A DNA stretch of 64,000 bases from positions 13,129,361 to 13,193,360 of the forward strand of contig NC_067120.1 of the NCBI RefSeq assembly GCF_021347895.1, read 5' to 3'. The notes under the pieces are model-generated. The model was given only the letters and a program-made list of their open reading frames with translations, did not search any database and was not told the origin of the DNA. Below, one piece after another: positions 30,084 through 43,129 of this stretch. The first letter of the stretch is position 1. Every line of letters begins with the position of its first letter. The DNA is from Acanthochromis polyacanthus (Eukaryota > Chordata > Actinopteri > Pomacentridae). Both the position numbers and the translations under genes were made by a program.

Positions 30084-32281
30084 AGGACCTCACTGTCCAC
30101 TGAAACACCCAGCAGGACAACTAATCCCAGGACCTTGATTACTCAGAACAGTAACTAGGGTAACTATGGTAACACACAGGTCAGTTTTTGATCAGGTTGT
30201 GCAGCATTAATTAGTGCTGCAGCAGAGTTCAACCAACAAGGGAAACAGTTAATGTTCATGTGCCACTTCTGGAAACATAATGAGACAATTAGAATCAAAC
30301 CAGCACAACAAGAAAGACGTAAAATTACTTTAAAGATGATGTTTAAACCAGAAATGTTTTTTTTCTGTCGTACCACATGCCACCATACTAACTACTGTCT
30401 TCCGGTAATCGTCTCCACTAGTGTAAAGGATGTTTGTTTTTATTGTTGTGAGCGTTTAATCTCCCGGGTGGAGACAACACAACTTCACACAGTGAATTCT
30501 ATGTGTCATGTTTCAGGCATTAGTCTGTTGAAAAGATGAGCACAACACAGGACGGAGCCCAGAGAGTATAGCTGCTTGTTTACCTCAAGTATTACAGCTA
30601 TGTAATTTGATCGTTATATTGTTTCCACAAAGCAGATATTCTCATTGTTTTCTAGCATCTCAGTTCATCATCAGCTCGAACACCACAGCCAAGACTTTCT
30701 ATCTCAGCATGGCCTTAATTATGTTGATGCACTCTTGCACTTCCTGGTCTTGATGCCTTGTATTAAAACATAAATTAGCCACATCCAGCCTCTTGTAAGA
30801 AACATCTTCATGTTCGGCCTGGACTTAATAATCAGATGTATTGTTAACAAAGTAATTCTTACACCTCCATGCACAAAATAGAGGGAGCTTTACAACATAG
30901 ACAGAAAAAAAGGAGCTTTAATGCAAGTCTTTGCAACATGTTTCAACTGTAGTTTTGCACGTCTACAATGAGCAGTATGTACATAGAGTAAAAGCCATAC
31001 ATGACTTTGCATGAATGCAAACCATAGCCATATTACACAGTGTATACTGGTTGTACCTCATAGTCTGGATTTGTTATTATTAATGGCCAATTTTTTACAA
31101 CAAACTTTTGAAGGTGAAAATGAAGAATATTGTCAGAAAGTGCAATAACTGCTTCTCAGCCTTATTAAAGGCTTTGAGGGTCATAACCTCAGTGTACTGA
31201 TAATTAACTGTAAACGCTCCATTAAACACAAGGCATTGTAGCCTGACTATCACCTTTGTACTGTGTGTCATTTATAGGTCTTGATTGTACAAAAACTGAC
31301 AGCTGTTGGTAGTTAAGCTGCTTTGGCTTTGACACCTGGACTGGAGTTTGAGAACGATGACTCAGTGTTATTAATTTCAACCAGGTGATACAGAGATTTG
31401 TTTCAGTCAGGGCCGGTCCCTGATTTGGTTTTAGAATAAGGTCATTGCCAGGAGCTGCCTGGTTACCCCGACACAAAACACTCTGACACACACCCACAGT
31501 TGCCTAACAGGTTTGTAAGCAGGAAGCAGGTACAGAGACCGAAATACTGAGACCGTGTCCTGCTCAGAGGGGCTTTATCGTCTGAAAATCTGTTTTTGGA
31601 GCAGACATTCCAGTAAGATTTTAGTTTCCGGATTGAAAATACTTCTGTAAGCTTCTGTTTTTATGGCCTCTTTGCACACAACACCAGAGACCTTAATAAA
31701 TAGTTTGACTTGGGGTTTATGAATCAGACTGGCCGCTGTCGTAACGTGTAGTTAGCAGGCAAAACATGATTGCACATGATCAGGTCATGGTCTTTGCATA
31801 GAAACAGTCTAATTACCTTCATCAGCGGTCAACAGCAGCAGCAGTTCTGTAACATTGATTTGTTCAGCCTTATAAATTAACATGACAAAAATTATGCTGT
31901 TACAGTCAAATACAATGAGACAGTCCAAAAGACATTAAGATCATTTTCATAAAACAAGAATATTACAAGAAAAGTTGACTGAACTGGTGATTAACTTTTC
32001 CCCTGGCAACATTCAGCAGCCACCAACTCTTCTGTCTTGGGGAAATATCTGCAAGGAGCAAATTCACAAATTCATATATTCCTTCTAGACAGGGACGAAA
32101 AGACAGTTTTTACAATATTTGTTTTAGTTATTTCACTGGCTATTTACTGCTTCATTTTATACTATAAATGAGCATTTACTACTCTGATATGAAGGCACTC
32201 TAGTCACACATTTGCATGAAATAGATAAACCCGCACCCATGTAGTTTTCCCTTTGATTAATTTCCACCTCCAGTGACCTAC
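30084..32281. other. Convergent spacer between rab3il1 and tpo
   Basis: This contains the rab3il1 3' UTR from the left and, presumably, the last tpo exon from the right. The 91-codon minus-strand frame at 31222-31497 was considered for the tpo tail but has no clear acceptor in the required phase. No repeat family was recognised. Confidence 0.5.
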
Positions 32282-35200
32282 CTTCGATAACAGATCATGA
32301 TCATCACCAGCACAGCGACACCACCAATCACCACGATCACTGCAGTGACGATAGAGACAGGAGACAGCGAGGAGGACTCTGGATCACAGAGAGACATGTT
32401 GAGGATCAGAACCGAATGAGTGTGATGTGTTGTACAGGAAACAGCAGAGTAACGTGTAATTAATCTGAACCGACCTGAGCAAATGAAGGAACCTGGTATG
32501 TTGAGACACTCTAAGTGTTGTGGACAAGGAGAGATCAGGTCTTCACATTCATTGGTATCTGCAACAATCAGACAAAACAAAGAGACCGATGAAAAATCAG
32601 TTTTGTTTCTGGAAGGGAGAGGTAGCTGTTCAGAAATATGTTACTATATTTAGTTTAATTCCATCATAGTGAACATTGACTATGTCGTTTCAATGACACT
32701 TGTCAAGAGGTGGGATATTTTCGGCAACAAGTGAACAGTCAGTTCTTGAAGCAGAAATACTGGGCAAGAATCTGAGTGACTCTGACAAAGGCCAAATGGT
32801 TTTGGCTAGACGATATGTCCCAGCATCTCTAAAACAGCAGGTCTTGTCGCGTGATCAAGGTCGCTGCTAAAACTCATTGATGCACCTGGGAGTGAAGGAC
32901 GGCCTGTGTGGTCTGATCTCACAGAAACTGACTGAAACCTTAATGCTGGCAATGATAGAAAGAGCAGACAGTGCATCACAGCTTCCTGCACATCCTATGT
33001 CCTCTGTACTGGACATTTGTTTTTGATCTTTTATATTTTGACTCATTAGAGCTACCCGACTAAGTCCTGACATGCTTAATAGACGACATCCTGGCCTTTC
33101 CAATGATATCTCGAGTGATTTGGTGGGATGAGGGGAACTTTGTTTTCAGGCTGTGACAAAATGCAAACGGAAGCAAAATGCCAGGAAAAGAGAAAAGTTA
33201 AGATATCGTTGTTCTACCTATCATCATCATATTTTGTTTATGAATTTGTCGGGAATTCTAAACTGGGGTCAGAGTTCAGTTAAACTTTTTGTCAGGAAAA
33301 ATAATAGCTCCTGAATGTCAGCTGTTGGGGTTAGCTAATAGCTAACTAGCTTGTTAGTTCTTTGTTTACATTCAAATTTCTGCCCAAAAACTCATTTCTT
33401 TGTGGGGTAATAAACATGTTGAATGTAAAATAATTAATGTAATAAATAAATAGTTATTATTATGTTTCATTCAACCTCTTATTTTTTTACACTATTGCTG
33501 TTGAATTTAGTTTTTAAAGTTTCATTAGAAAATAGACTTGTGTTTTCTTGTCGGCCTATTTTGATTTCGAAGTGTTGCTTTTTTGCTTTTTTTATAGTAA
33601 AATTGTTCTGTTGTCTCTAAAATGAAAATTTTTTTTATATAAAATTCTAAATAGTGAGTTGTTTTAGCTCCAAAAAAGCAGTAAATCACAAAAAAAGTTA
33701 GATTGAAAGATACTGTTTTCCCTCGGTTCTCAGGAGGATATGGAGTTGTGTAGCTTCAGACCAATCCGAACATCCATGCTGACCCGTCCACCACTGAAAG
33801 CTCCTACAGTGTGATTCTCTGGGCAGTGTTCTGCCAGGAAACCTTGGCTTCTGCCATTCATGAGCAGCTACTTGACACCACTTCATGGTAGTAATATTCC
33901 CCGATTGCAGTGGCGACCTCTTTTAGCAACAGAATGCTTCCTGCCACGCTGCAAAAAGTACCGGAATGATTTAGAGAACATGGCAGAGAGTTCAAGGTGT
34001 TGACTCGGCCTCCAAATTCCCCTGATCTCAATCTAATCCAGCATTTGTGAGAAATGCTGGGATAAATAGTCTGTTCCAAGCAGGCTCCAGGTCAACTTCT
34101 GTGGAGTCCAGTGAGTCACAGATGTTCCGGCAGCACGAGGGAGACAGACATAATATTATACAGGTGGTTTTAAACCTGTAAAACCCACTTTGACATACTG
34201 TCTATCTATCTAATCTGTGAGATTTGTTTTATATATTTATTCTTTTTAATTTTTTGGCTAATTTTTCTTCTATATTGTTTTTGTTTGATTTTTTGCTATT
34301 TTTTTTCTATATTTAGGCCTCACAGGGTTAACGTAGCTGATTGTTGTGTACTGTATAGAGCTAACTAAAGTGCACTGGTCACAAGAAAAAGTTAAAGAGG
34401 TGTAAGACATTTTAGAAATATACAACAATTGGAGCTTTTGCTTTGTATACAAAATTTCGAGGTTAGTTTTCCTAGTTGGCATGAAATTAATAACTTAGAA
34501 CTTTCTGAACTTCTCATCCACACTAGAACAAAAATTATGATGTGAGGCTTTACATGAAAATTGCAGTGAGATTGTTTTGTTGACTTCAGAGTAAGCATGA
34601 ACTTTGCATCTCAGAATTTAAGCTAACACAGTCAGAAAGTCTTTACAGAGCTTAATTCCGCAGTTGAGGGAAATCGTGATGCATTAGACCAGGCCTTGGG
34701 TTTAATCTCTGTACCTTGACATGTTGGGGGCACAGGGCCCCACTGCTGGCTGCTCGAATCACACTTGATAGATGAAGAGCCCAGCAGCTTGAAGCCTGAG
34801 GCACACTGATAAAGAATCACGGAGTTACAGAGCACGGAGTAGCCGGACTGAATCCTGGGTATCGGACCGCAGCTGGGGTCTGGGAGAGAGAAGTCTGTGA
34901 AAACACAATCCTGATTTTACACTCAGCATGTCTGTATTTCCACTTCCTCACCTGACTCTGGTTCTTTCCAGGGACTGAGGTCGAGGTGGGGGATGAGCGG
35001 GTGGGAACAGGCCAGCATGTCCTCTGGACTCTCTGTTCGTGAGAACGGGTCGGCAGGGACGTGGGTGATGTGGCTGTTGTCACAAATGATGCGGGACAGA
35101 GAGATGCCATGCAGGTGTCTCCTCTGGGTGCTGGTGAACACTCCTTCCCGCTCCCACCAGAACCTTGGCAGAGAAAGGCAGATCTAGACTTCACTCCTTG

Positions 35201-38200
35201 CCCTATAATACTAATCATTTTGTTTTCGCTTCAGTTGTACCTGTCTCCGTCTCTCAGTGCTCTGAACTGTCGGGCCAGCAGGCAGGACAGCAGCGGCCCG
35301 ACTCGGCCTCCAGGCAGAGCAGGCTCAGAGATGGCTCCCACCCACACATCGATGTTGTATGGAGTCCCGTATAAACGTTGGAATTTGTGAGCTAGAGTGA
35401 AGTTGCCAAGAATTTCAGCCAGTTCGGATGTATTGGTGGGAACAGGAAGGCCGCAGAACCTTCGCCAAGAAGCGTATCCTGAAAGAGTATGAAATTAAAT
35501 ATCCTTTACAGGAAAACAATGTACAGGTAACAGGAGGAGATAACTGCAAGTCAAAGCAAAATAAAAAGAAAGCAAGTTTTTAGATGCAATTTAAAGAATT
35601 CTTTGAAATTTTCTGTAAGGATTTTCCAGACTAGGAACGTCAAAAGCATCAAGCATCAACAAAACTGACTGCGTGATGAGATGCAGCCAGATCTAGGTGG
35701 CTTAGCACCTCAGCAAATCCTTTTTAATTCTAAACTGACAAGTAACACTTATCCATACAACTTTTCTTTTCACAAAAGAAAAATTGTATGTTTGATTTTT
35801 AATCATTCACATTTGGTTTGTTGTTCCTGAATTTGATTTGTAAAAAAAAAAAAAGAAACATGTCTAGAGGAGTCTGCAGCCAGCCACAGACCCAGTAGCT
35901 TCACCACATTACGTAGCCTGTGGTATACCTCATCTGACCATGCAGTAGCATCAGCTGCAACACATATTAGAGATTACTAAAATACTATAGATGATATATT
36001 AGCTTTAACACTACTAAAATAACATTCTCTTTCTTTGGTTTATTTAGTCATCCATTCATTCATTCATTCATTTATTGGCCAAAATTCAACAATTGAGGAT
36101 TTGTGTCATAATATCAGCACCTCATACAGTGGCACCAATCTATGAGTAGTGTTAACGTAAGTCTCCAAACACCATCCATCCATCCATCCATCCATCCATC
36201 CATCCATCCATCCATCCACCCACCCACTACAGGGTTACACATAGAAATGAACAATCACACTCACATTCATGTCCGGAGTATTCGGAGAAAACCCACACAT
36301 GCACAGGGAGGTCCAGGCCGGGAAGCAAACCAGAAATCTTCTAGATGCAAGGCAACGGTGCTAACCACTGAGCCTACATAATGCTAGTACACAATGTGCT
36401 AGCCTATTTTTAAAAATAATTTCATTCTGAAGTAACAACCAAAACATACACAACTGAAAATTGCACCGAAAGACAATTATTCCTTTGTGAAATTATTAAG
36501 AAAAAGGATAATGAAAGTTTCAAAATCATTTTTCATCTGATTCCTTCTGATAATGTGAGTTAAACAAAGAACTGCAAAGCATCATGTGGACTAGTGGGAA
36601 ACTGGGCTGCTAATAAACTTACATCCAGAACTGTTTAATAAACTAAGAATTAATATGTAGCATTTAATTATTACAAAACAACAAACATAATTTATTAGAC
36701 TTTGTAATGACTTGTATCTTTTCTATTATGAAGATCAAAATGCTGTAATTACTTCTTCACAATCCTAACTAAGTTTTTTCTCTAATATTGTTAAAATTTA
36801 ATTCAGTCTTAACCCTAAAACACAGTTGTTTTTTTGTTACATGCTCTTAGTCATTTCTGTTAAGTGAATAAAATAAGTCAGTTGAAATCTTAACGGAAAT
36901 TCAAATATAAATAGTGAGGAAGTGAAAAAAAATTCAGCCTGACTGCAGAAGCAAATTGTTGCTGACAGTCAGCAGAGGGCTTTCAGAGCAAAATGATAAA
37001 GTCACTGTGCTGTGATGAAATTAAGACAGCTGATTACCCGGCAGGCCGTGGTCCCGACCCCTCTGGAGGTTAAGAGCTCCGAGATCCAGCGGCATCCCTC
37101 CCTGTGCCTGAAATAGCCTCTCCGTCAGCTCCTCCACCATCATCTGACCTGCAGTCTGCAACTTAGCTGGAGACAGCAACAGACCACGCAGCACAGGGTC
37201 TATCCCCCCTGAAACACCAGGACAAAATGAAGACACAGAAGGACCCACATGTGATTTAAATACAATGACGACAACGTTCTTTACCTTCCTGCACAACCCT
37301 CCAAGAGGCAAACAGTGAATGATGCAGTGGCAGTGGGGGATACTGGGAGTTCATGGTGTATCCTGGGCCCAGCCGGGTCACCACTGGCTGCACCGTGACG
37401 TGGGCAAAACGGAATGCAGCAGTTGCAAATATGTTAGCAATGCTGGGATCCACATCAGGATCATAGCCCTGGTAGGGAGGCATCAGAAGAGACATGGCGC
37501 TCTCACCAAGGATCCGCGGCAGGTAGTGTTCCCACGTTAGGATCTGGAAAGATCAAGAAAACAACCTGGAATGATGAGAATTCTAAAACGTGGCTGTGGA
37601 AGAATATCCAGCTGAAACTGCTGCCGATACCTGATGGATGGCTCCTATGATCTTGCGGGCCTCTTGGTAGAGAGTCTCAGGGCTCCAGTGAAGGTTGAGA
37701 AGGTGCAGCTCTTTGACCAGTCGGTTGTGTTCTCTCAGGAAGAGCGTGTGCAGCGCGATCAGCCCCAAATGTTCATTGGCTCTTGAATCACCTGTGAAAC
37801 ATTGACTGTGAAGAGGAGCTGCACTGAAACCTGAAAAGAGCAGATGATTCACTACATTCATTCACTAACTCACCAGCTTGGAAGCAGGAAGTGGTGTTGT
37901 CTCTGTGCGCAGATCTGTCTGATGAGGTGGTGGAGTTGCGAGGACCACAAGGGTCCAGGTGAGCCTGCAGGCGGGGCAGGAAGGGCATGTAGGCCAGATC
38001 CTGGTCTGAGTGCTGGGAGTTGAGAGCCATCGATCCCAGAGGGGACGAGTTGTTTCTAAGAACGGAGGCCAGACTGTTGGTGCTGCCATACACCATGCTG
38101 GCATCTACAAACGAGGTGATGGCGTTGAGCTGCTCCCTGTGGCGGTGAGGCAGAACTCCAGCACCACAGCTGGGAGCAGAGCGGAAAAAAGGCATACAAC

Positions 38201-41200
38201 TCTGGATGCCATGGCGAGGATCAGAAAGTGGGATCTAGAAAAGAAAGTTTTATGCTTTAAATTGCTGCTGATAGGGAAAACAAATGTTTTCTTTTTTTTT
38301 TACCAGAGTAATTCATTATCAGGGAGAGACTCACCACTTAAAAAATCCTGAATAGAAAGTTAGAAGAGAACTGAGTAATCGCTATGATGGAGGTTGTATT
38401 TCCTCTCAAAAGCAAATCATTGGCTTTGTAACAGTCAAGAAACTGGTGAAAGTAAAGCCCTTTTCATTTGTAACACACACAATAGTCTGCAAAAATAATA
38501 TTTAAAAAAAATTCACATCAAATCCTAAAGTACGACGAACGTCCAAAATGCAATTTCTAAGTCTGGTAGAACATTAATCATTTTCTTCCAAATATGTTAG
38601 ATTTATATCTAGTGTACACTCAAACTTTTTGCACACAACCATAATGAGAAAGGTCCACATCTTGGATTAGATGGAAAAGTTGTTACAAATGATTACAACC
38701 GTCACTTTCTTTTATATTCTGGCTTTATCCTTGACATAATTTAGTACTGGCCAAATGTGATTTTTTGTTTCAAATGAAATCAGAAATATATATATATACT
38801 GTTACATATATCATCCATCCATTCTCTATACACCGCTTTATCCTCATTAGGGTCACAGGGGTGCTGGAGCCTATCCCAGCTGACTCGGGCGAAGGCAGGG
38901 GACACCCTGGACAGGTCACCAGTCTTTCACAGGGCTACATACACAAACAATCAATCACACTCACATTCACACCTACAGGCAATTTAGAGTAATCAATTAA
39001 CCTCAGCATATTTTTGGACTGTGGGAGGAAGCCAGAGGCCCACCCTGGGATTTGAACCAAGGATCTTCTTGCTACAAGGTGAAAGTGGTAACCACTACAC
39101 CACTGTGCAGCCCCCTGTTACATATATTTAAACATAAAAACTTGAAATTGCCGAGTTTTACAATTCTACAATTCAACAATTTCATTTAGCAGACGCTTTT
39201 GTCCAAAGCAACGTACAACACAAGCAAGAATTCAGACAAAAGGAAAAACCTTTAGTAAGTGCAAAAAGTGCTTCAAGTGCGATTGGTCAAAGGTGTTGCC
39301 ATCAAGTTGCAGAAGAAGTGCCAACCACACACCCCCCCCCCCCCTTTTTATTTATTTATTTTTATTATTTTGAATTTTTTTGTTTGTTTTTTTTGTTTGT
39401 TTTTTTCAACTTTGTCAGCGCTAAATAAGTGCTGGGTTTTGGACCACCTGAATTATTCTACCCCTAAGGTGGAGTCAGATTAAGTGCGTAGGTGTTCTCT
39501 GAACAGTTGAGTCTTCAATTGTCTCTTAAATGTAGAAAGGGACTCAGCAGAACGCACAGACTTTGGTTGTTTGTTCCACCATTTGGGAACAACAGAGGAG
39601 AAGAGTCTGGCTAGAGATTTCAAGCTGTGCTGGGTTGGAAGCACCAGGCGTCTCTCACATGCAGAGAGAAGTGGGCGTGAAGGGGAGTAGACCTGGATCA
39701 GGGAATCCAGGTAGGCTGGGGCCGTTCTTGTAAATGTTTTGTAAGCCAGGAGGAGAGTTTTGAATTTGATTCTGGCTGCAACTGGAAGCCAGTGAAGGGA
39801 GACGAACAGGGGAGTGACATGAGCTCTTTTGGGCTGGTTGAAGACCAGACGTGCTGCTGCATTCTGGATCATCTGTAGAGGTTTGACTGTACATGCAGGG
39901 AGACCTGCCAGAAGCATTAAACTATTCTACAAGTGTTTCCCAACCTGCAAGTTGTTGAACCTTTAGCATACTGCAAGATAAACTTAAGTACCAAAAATTA
40001 AAAGGATACCTTTACCAAACAGTTTCCTCACTGCATGACCTCTTCATAACTCATCAACAGGACGTCACAACTAGACATTGCTTTGTTTTAGGGGATCACA
40101 ATGGGAAGCACTGTTTCTGAGGTTTACTTTACAAACAGGAAAGTGCTGATGGAGTTTGCAGGTGATATTTACAGCTTTAGTTTACTGTATGCTGTAAGTC
40201 TTTAATGTGAGCACATATTAGTGTACACACTAAGACCACATGATAAGAGACAGAAAATTAAAACACCTGAGAGCAGCAGACAGCGAAGCGCACCTGTATG
40301 GGGAAGCAGGGTGTGTCTCGGCTGCAGGTGTGGGTGCAGTCAGCTCCGGCCTTGAATGTGGCTCTACTGGGGCTCTGAGGCGTCAGCACCACGTCGTGGT
40401 CGATCCACTGACCCCAATCCACCAGCAGGTGGGACAGAGTGGAGTCCACAGAGATGTTGTCATTGTGAGTGAACAGCACTTCCTGTGACACGAGCCGCAC
40501 CTGGACCACAAATAAGACGAGAAATGATGGAGTTAAAGCACCTGAAAGGACGGAGGGGGCCTGAGAGCTGCTGCACGGCTCTTACAGGAGGCAGGCTGAA
40601 GTTGTGGTAGGTGTGTTTGGGCTCCCAGCCTCGAGGCATCCCCCACACGTCCTCGTACTCTGGAGGCAACCAGCGGGAATACGGGATGTTTGCAGCACCC
40701 CATCGTGGATGTTGTCTGAACACAAAAGGGAGACAGTTACCTAGAAACCACAACAACATCTTTTAAGCGCAGCAATATTCTGCTACTACATCTTTTCTAT
40801 GTCAGCTCTGACCTGTTGTTGCACTCGCCTGTGATGGATCTGTAGCGCTCAGACAGACAGCCTGTCTGACAGCTGGGTGTCTGCAGCTCAGCAGAGCAGC
40901 CTGTCACCTGAAGAACATTCTCCACGTCCCCTCCACTCAGCAGCTCTGTGGGAACAAACAACAAAACCCAGATGATGATGATAATACTTAAACAGTTAGA
41001 AAACACGTCATCAGAAAGACACATTTTTTACAATATGCTCCTGAAATGTAATTATGTATTTTCAAAGCATCTTTAGAGGAGCTTAATTCTGAGACTGTTG
41101 GGCTTTTTGACTCTTCATAACTTCTGTACAGTTACATTTTCCGACACAGTGTGAAGTACTGCAAGTACACAACTGCATATTCACAACAAATTTGTGTGTG

Positions 41201-42141
41201 ACAGGAGTAAGTTCTACAATTTTCGATCTGCACAAATACTGTAAGGTTTCATAGCTTTAATGGCCTTTTGAAATAAGTGTAACAGTGATGCAGCTGAGTG
41301 GATACTGACGAGGAAGTTGCATGCACTAAACTGTCTCCTGAAACAATCAGAAAGATGGTATTACCTAAGTGTGGCGTGGAATTAAATGTTTATATCATCC
41401 TTAATTAAATCCTTGAAATTGAGTAGAGAAATAATCCTTCTTACAGGTGCAGAATCATCCATGCGTGGTGTTATAGAGCTGCTAACTACCGTATGGCTTT
41501 GGCTGCATCATGGTGTTGGTGTAGACCATCTCTCTGATCAGCTCCACTGTGTTGTCCAGCAGTTCAGCAGCTCGGATCTGAGCTCTGGTTCTGGAATCAA
41601 TCTGTTTAAACTGAGCCAGCAGGTCACTGGGTCTCAGAGCGCCTTCGGACAAAGACTTCTTCACTCTGGAAACATTGAGAGCTTTGTCTTTTAGTGCCTC
41701 GCAGCTTTAAAATCACAATCTGTGTTTTGCTGTGAGTTTGAGATATTTCTATGTCAGACCAAAACGGAGGAATTTTACCTTTCACTCGTGCGAGCATAAG
41801 CAGCATCTGTCAGCTCAGTCGCCCTCTGAAGAGCCTCATCAACGTATACAGAACCCAGATACACGGTTTCTGAAATTATCACAAAGGAGAAACGATGCGG
41901 TTAGAAGCGCTCTTTGGTATTTGCCATTTTGGGCAATAACGACACAGAAATCCTACCTGAGGTGTTGTCAGATACACTGTTCAGTGAAGCATGCTCAGGC
42001 AAGGAGAGCAGGACAACAGCCAGTCTGAGCAGAGACACAGACACCTGAAACAAAAAGACATCCCAATGAATAAGTTAAGAACTGCTGAGTAAAATGTATT
42101 TCAACTAATAAGCAGAAACTCACCATGAGTGCTGCCTCCAT
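32282..42141 (-). CDS. tpo: Thyroid peroxidase-like haem peroxidase, one frameshift
   Basis: Membrane haem peroxidase; TPO iodinates thyroglobulin. Exons on the minus strand: 42124-42141, 41957-42044, 41779-41869, 41490-41665, 40813-40945, 40586-40715, 40294-40500, 37874-38234, 37631-37791, 37285-37544, 37038-37208, 35241-35478, 34952-35163, 34715-34879, 32475-32558, 32282-32378. Signal peptide in exon 2; peroxidase domain with 'WGQWIDHD' (haem-ester Asp, distal His), '[11 protein letters not shown]' (catalytic Arg, Glu), 'FLREHNRL' and '[10 protein letters not shown]'; then a sushi domain ('CASGFK', 'WGPVPPTC'), a short EGF-like piece ('TNECED') and a membrane helix ('[16 protein letters not shown]'). 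This domain order is that of TPO rather than myeloperoxidase. The cytoplasmic tail exon was not found. In exon 37285-37544 one extra base near 37496-37502 shifts the frame; every other junction agrees. The EGF piece shows only four of six cysteines. Confidence 0.82.
32700..34167 (+). mobile_element. Degraded Tc1-like element in a tpo intron
   Basis: Two collinear parts match a Tc1-like transposon: about 32700-33020 (start and DNA-binding part, e.g. 'caaatggttttggctagacg', 'aaaactcattgatgcacctg') and about 33720-34167 (catalytic part, e.g. 'ggcctccaaattcccctgat', ending 'aggtggtttt'). Between them lie about 700 bp of unrelated AT-rich sequence, a deletion-insertion scar. It is full of stops and lies in the intron between tpo exons 32475-32558 and 34715-34879. 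Confidence 0.7.
34170..34331. mobile_element. Short TTAA-MITE, family 2
   Basis: Starts TTAAACCTGTAAAACCCACT and ends 'taggcctcacagggttaa', a shortened relative of the element at 5729-6064. It directly follows the Tc1-like remnant. Confidence 0.55.
36174..36381 (-). mobile_element. Old SINE copy with (TCCA)n tail
   Basis: A (CATC)n tract at 36174-36226 is followed by diverged pieces of the SINE body ('ggagaaaacccacacatgca', 'aaaccagaaatctt', 'gtgctaaccactgagcc'). It is shortened and much more decayed than the copies at 10391 and 38812, and no target duplication is visible. Confidence 0.65.
38812..39114 (-). mobile_element. tRNA-derived SINE with 13-bp target duplication
   Basis: The same SINE as at 10391-10739, flanked by the perfect repeat 'ctgttacatatat' at 38799-38811 and 39115-39127. 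On the minus strand it begins at 'ggctgcacagtggtgtagtg' and runs to the (GGAT)n tail. It lacks the middle 'ggagaaaacccacgcatgca' part present in the 10391 copy. It is in the tpo intron between exons 37874-38234 and 40294-40500. Confidence 0.87.
39146..39917 (-). mobile_element. 5'-truncated L2-like LINE, reverse-transcriptase end and 3' tail
   Basis: A 145-codon minus-strand frame (39480-39917) reads as the very end of an L2/CR1-type reverse-transcriptase protein, with '[13 protein letters not shown]', '[18 protein letters not shown]', 'LLLAYKT', 'PAYL' and 'WWNKQP'. Downstream on the same strand, about 39146-39230, is the L2-type 3' end ('gctttggacaaaagcgtctg') followed by 'gaattgt'-like tail repeats. 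A poly-C/T low-complexity tract at 39330-39405 lies between them. The rest of the element is missing. Confidence 0.8.
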
Positions 42142-43129
42142 CTAGATCCTGTAAACTGTTCAATGAAGAGGAAGCACTTCAGGTTTAGAAGACGAATGAC
42201 GCTCACAGTGTCTTGCTGCTGCGCTCAATTTGACTCATCTTGAAAGTCAGCAGGTGTAAGCATGCGTGTGCAGCTCCAAGTGTCCAGGTTGCTATGTATA
42301 CACTGGCGGCGGGGCCAACAGGTATGTGCAGAATCCCCTTATCTGTCCTTCTGGTGACAGGAACGCAACATCAAACACCGGACTCACCGCCGCGACCTAA
42401 TAACCTTTCAAATCAAATTTACTCCTCCGCTCTCACCCATGATGAAAACCCTGTCAAATCAGCATTTCAAATAAATGAAACAACTCTACCCATCCTTTGA
42501 AAGAGCAGAGAATCTATGACTCGCTGTAGTGGACCAATCAACCAAACAAAGAGGCAGTTGAAATATTAGATGTCACGGTAACTTTAGTAGCAGATTAAAA
42601 AGTCAGGCTTGCTTATTATTTTTAAGCGGCTAAACTGAATTTCACAATGACAGCAAGGTCAGTTTTGATTATTTTTTGTGACAAGTGTGTCTCTGTGTCT
42701 GCCACATGCCAAGAGTTTCAATCTGATCGTCCCGGTGCCAGTGACACAGGCAGGTGGGTGAGCTGGAAGATGAGGGAAGCAGGGATTTTGGGAAATGACA
42801 AACTAAGAGTGAGGATGAAAAGGAGAAGAAAAAAAAACACAGGCTCAGACAGAAAGGTCTCAGTGGTTGTATCCAATGTGAGCCACTAAAACTCAAATGT
42901 GAAGTGCCAGGATTGGACCTGCCCACTTTCTCCTCTTTGATGCTCCAGGTGTGTGATACTATCAAATGAGTCATCAATCCCATTTCATTACGCTGTTATT
43001 AATATTGTCTCTGTTGATCCACATTACCCATCATCTGCTGTATGTGCAGGGAGGAGTGTTGATACTGTAGAAATCGTCTGTTCTCAAAAATGCGACCAAA
43101 TATTTGAGATACAGTCAGATTAAAGACCA
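42142..43129. other. Upstream region of tpo
   Basis: This is sequence immediately 5' of the tpo start codon on the minus strand, so it should contain its promoter and 5' UTR. No TATA box or other specific site was assigned, and no other gene is recognised. Confidence 0.4.

Noticed and set aside
31222..31497. Possible last exon of tpo
   Set aside because: No acceptor in the required phase and no similarity to the peroxidase tail could be seen.
36174..36226. Regular short repeat array that might suggest a CRISPR
   Set aside because: It is a plain (CATC)n microsatellite tail of a SINE without spacers, in a vertebrate genome.
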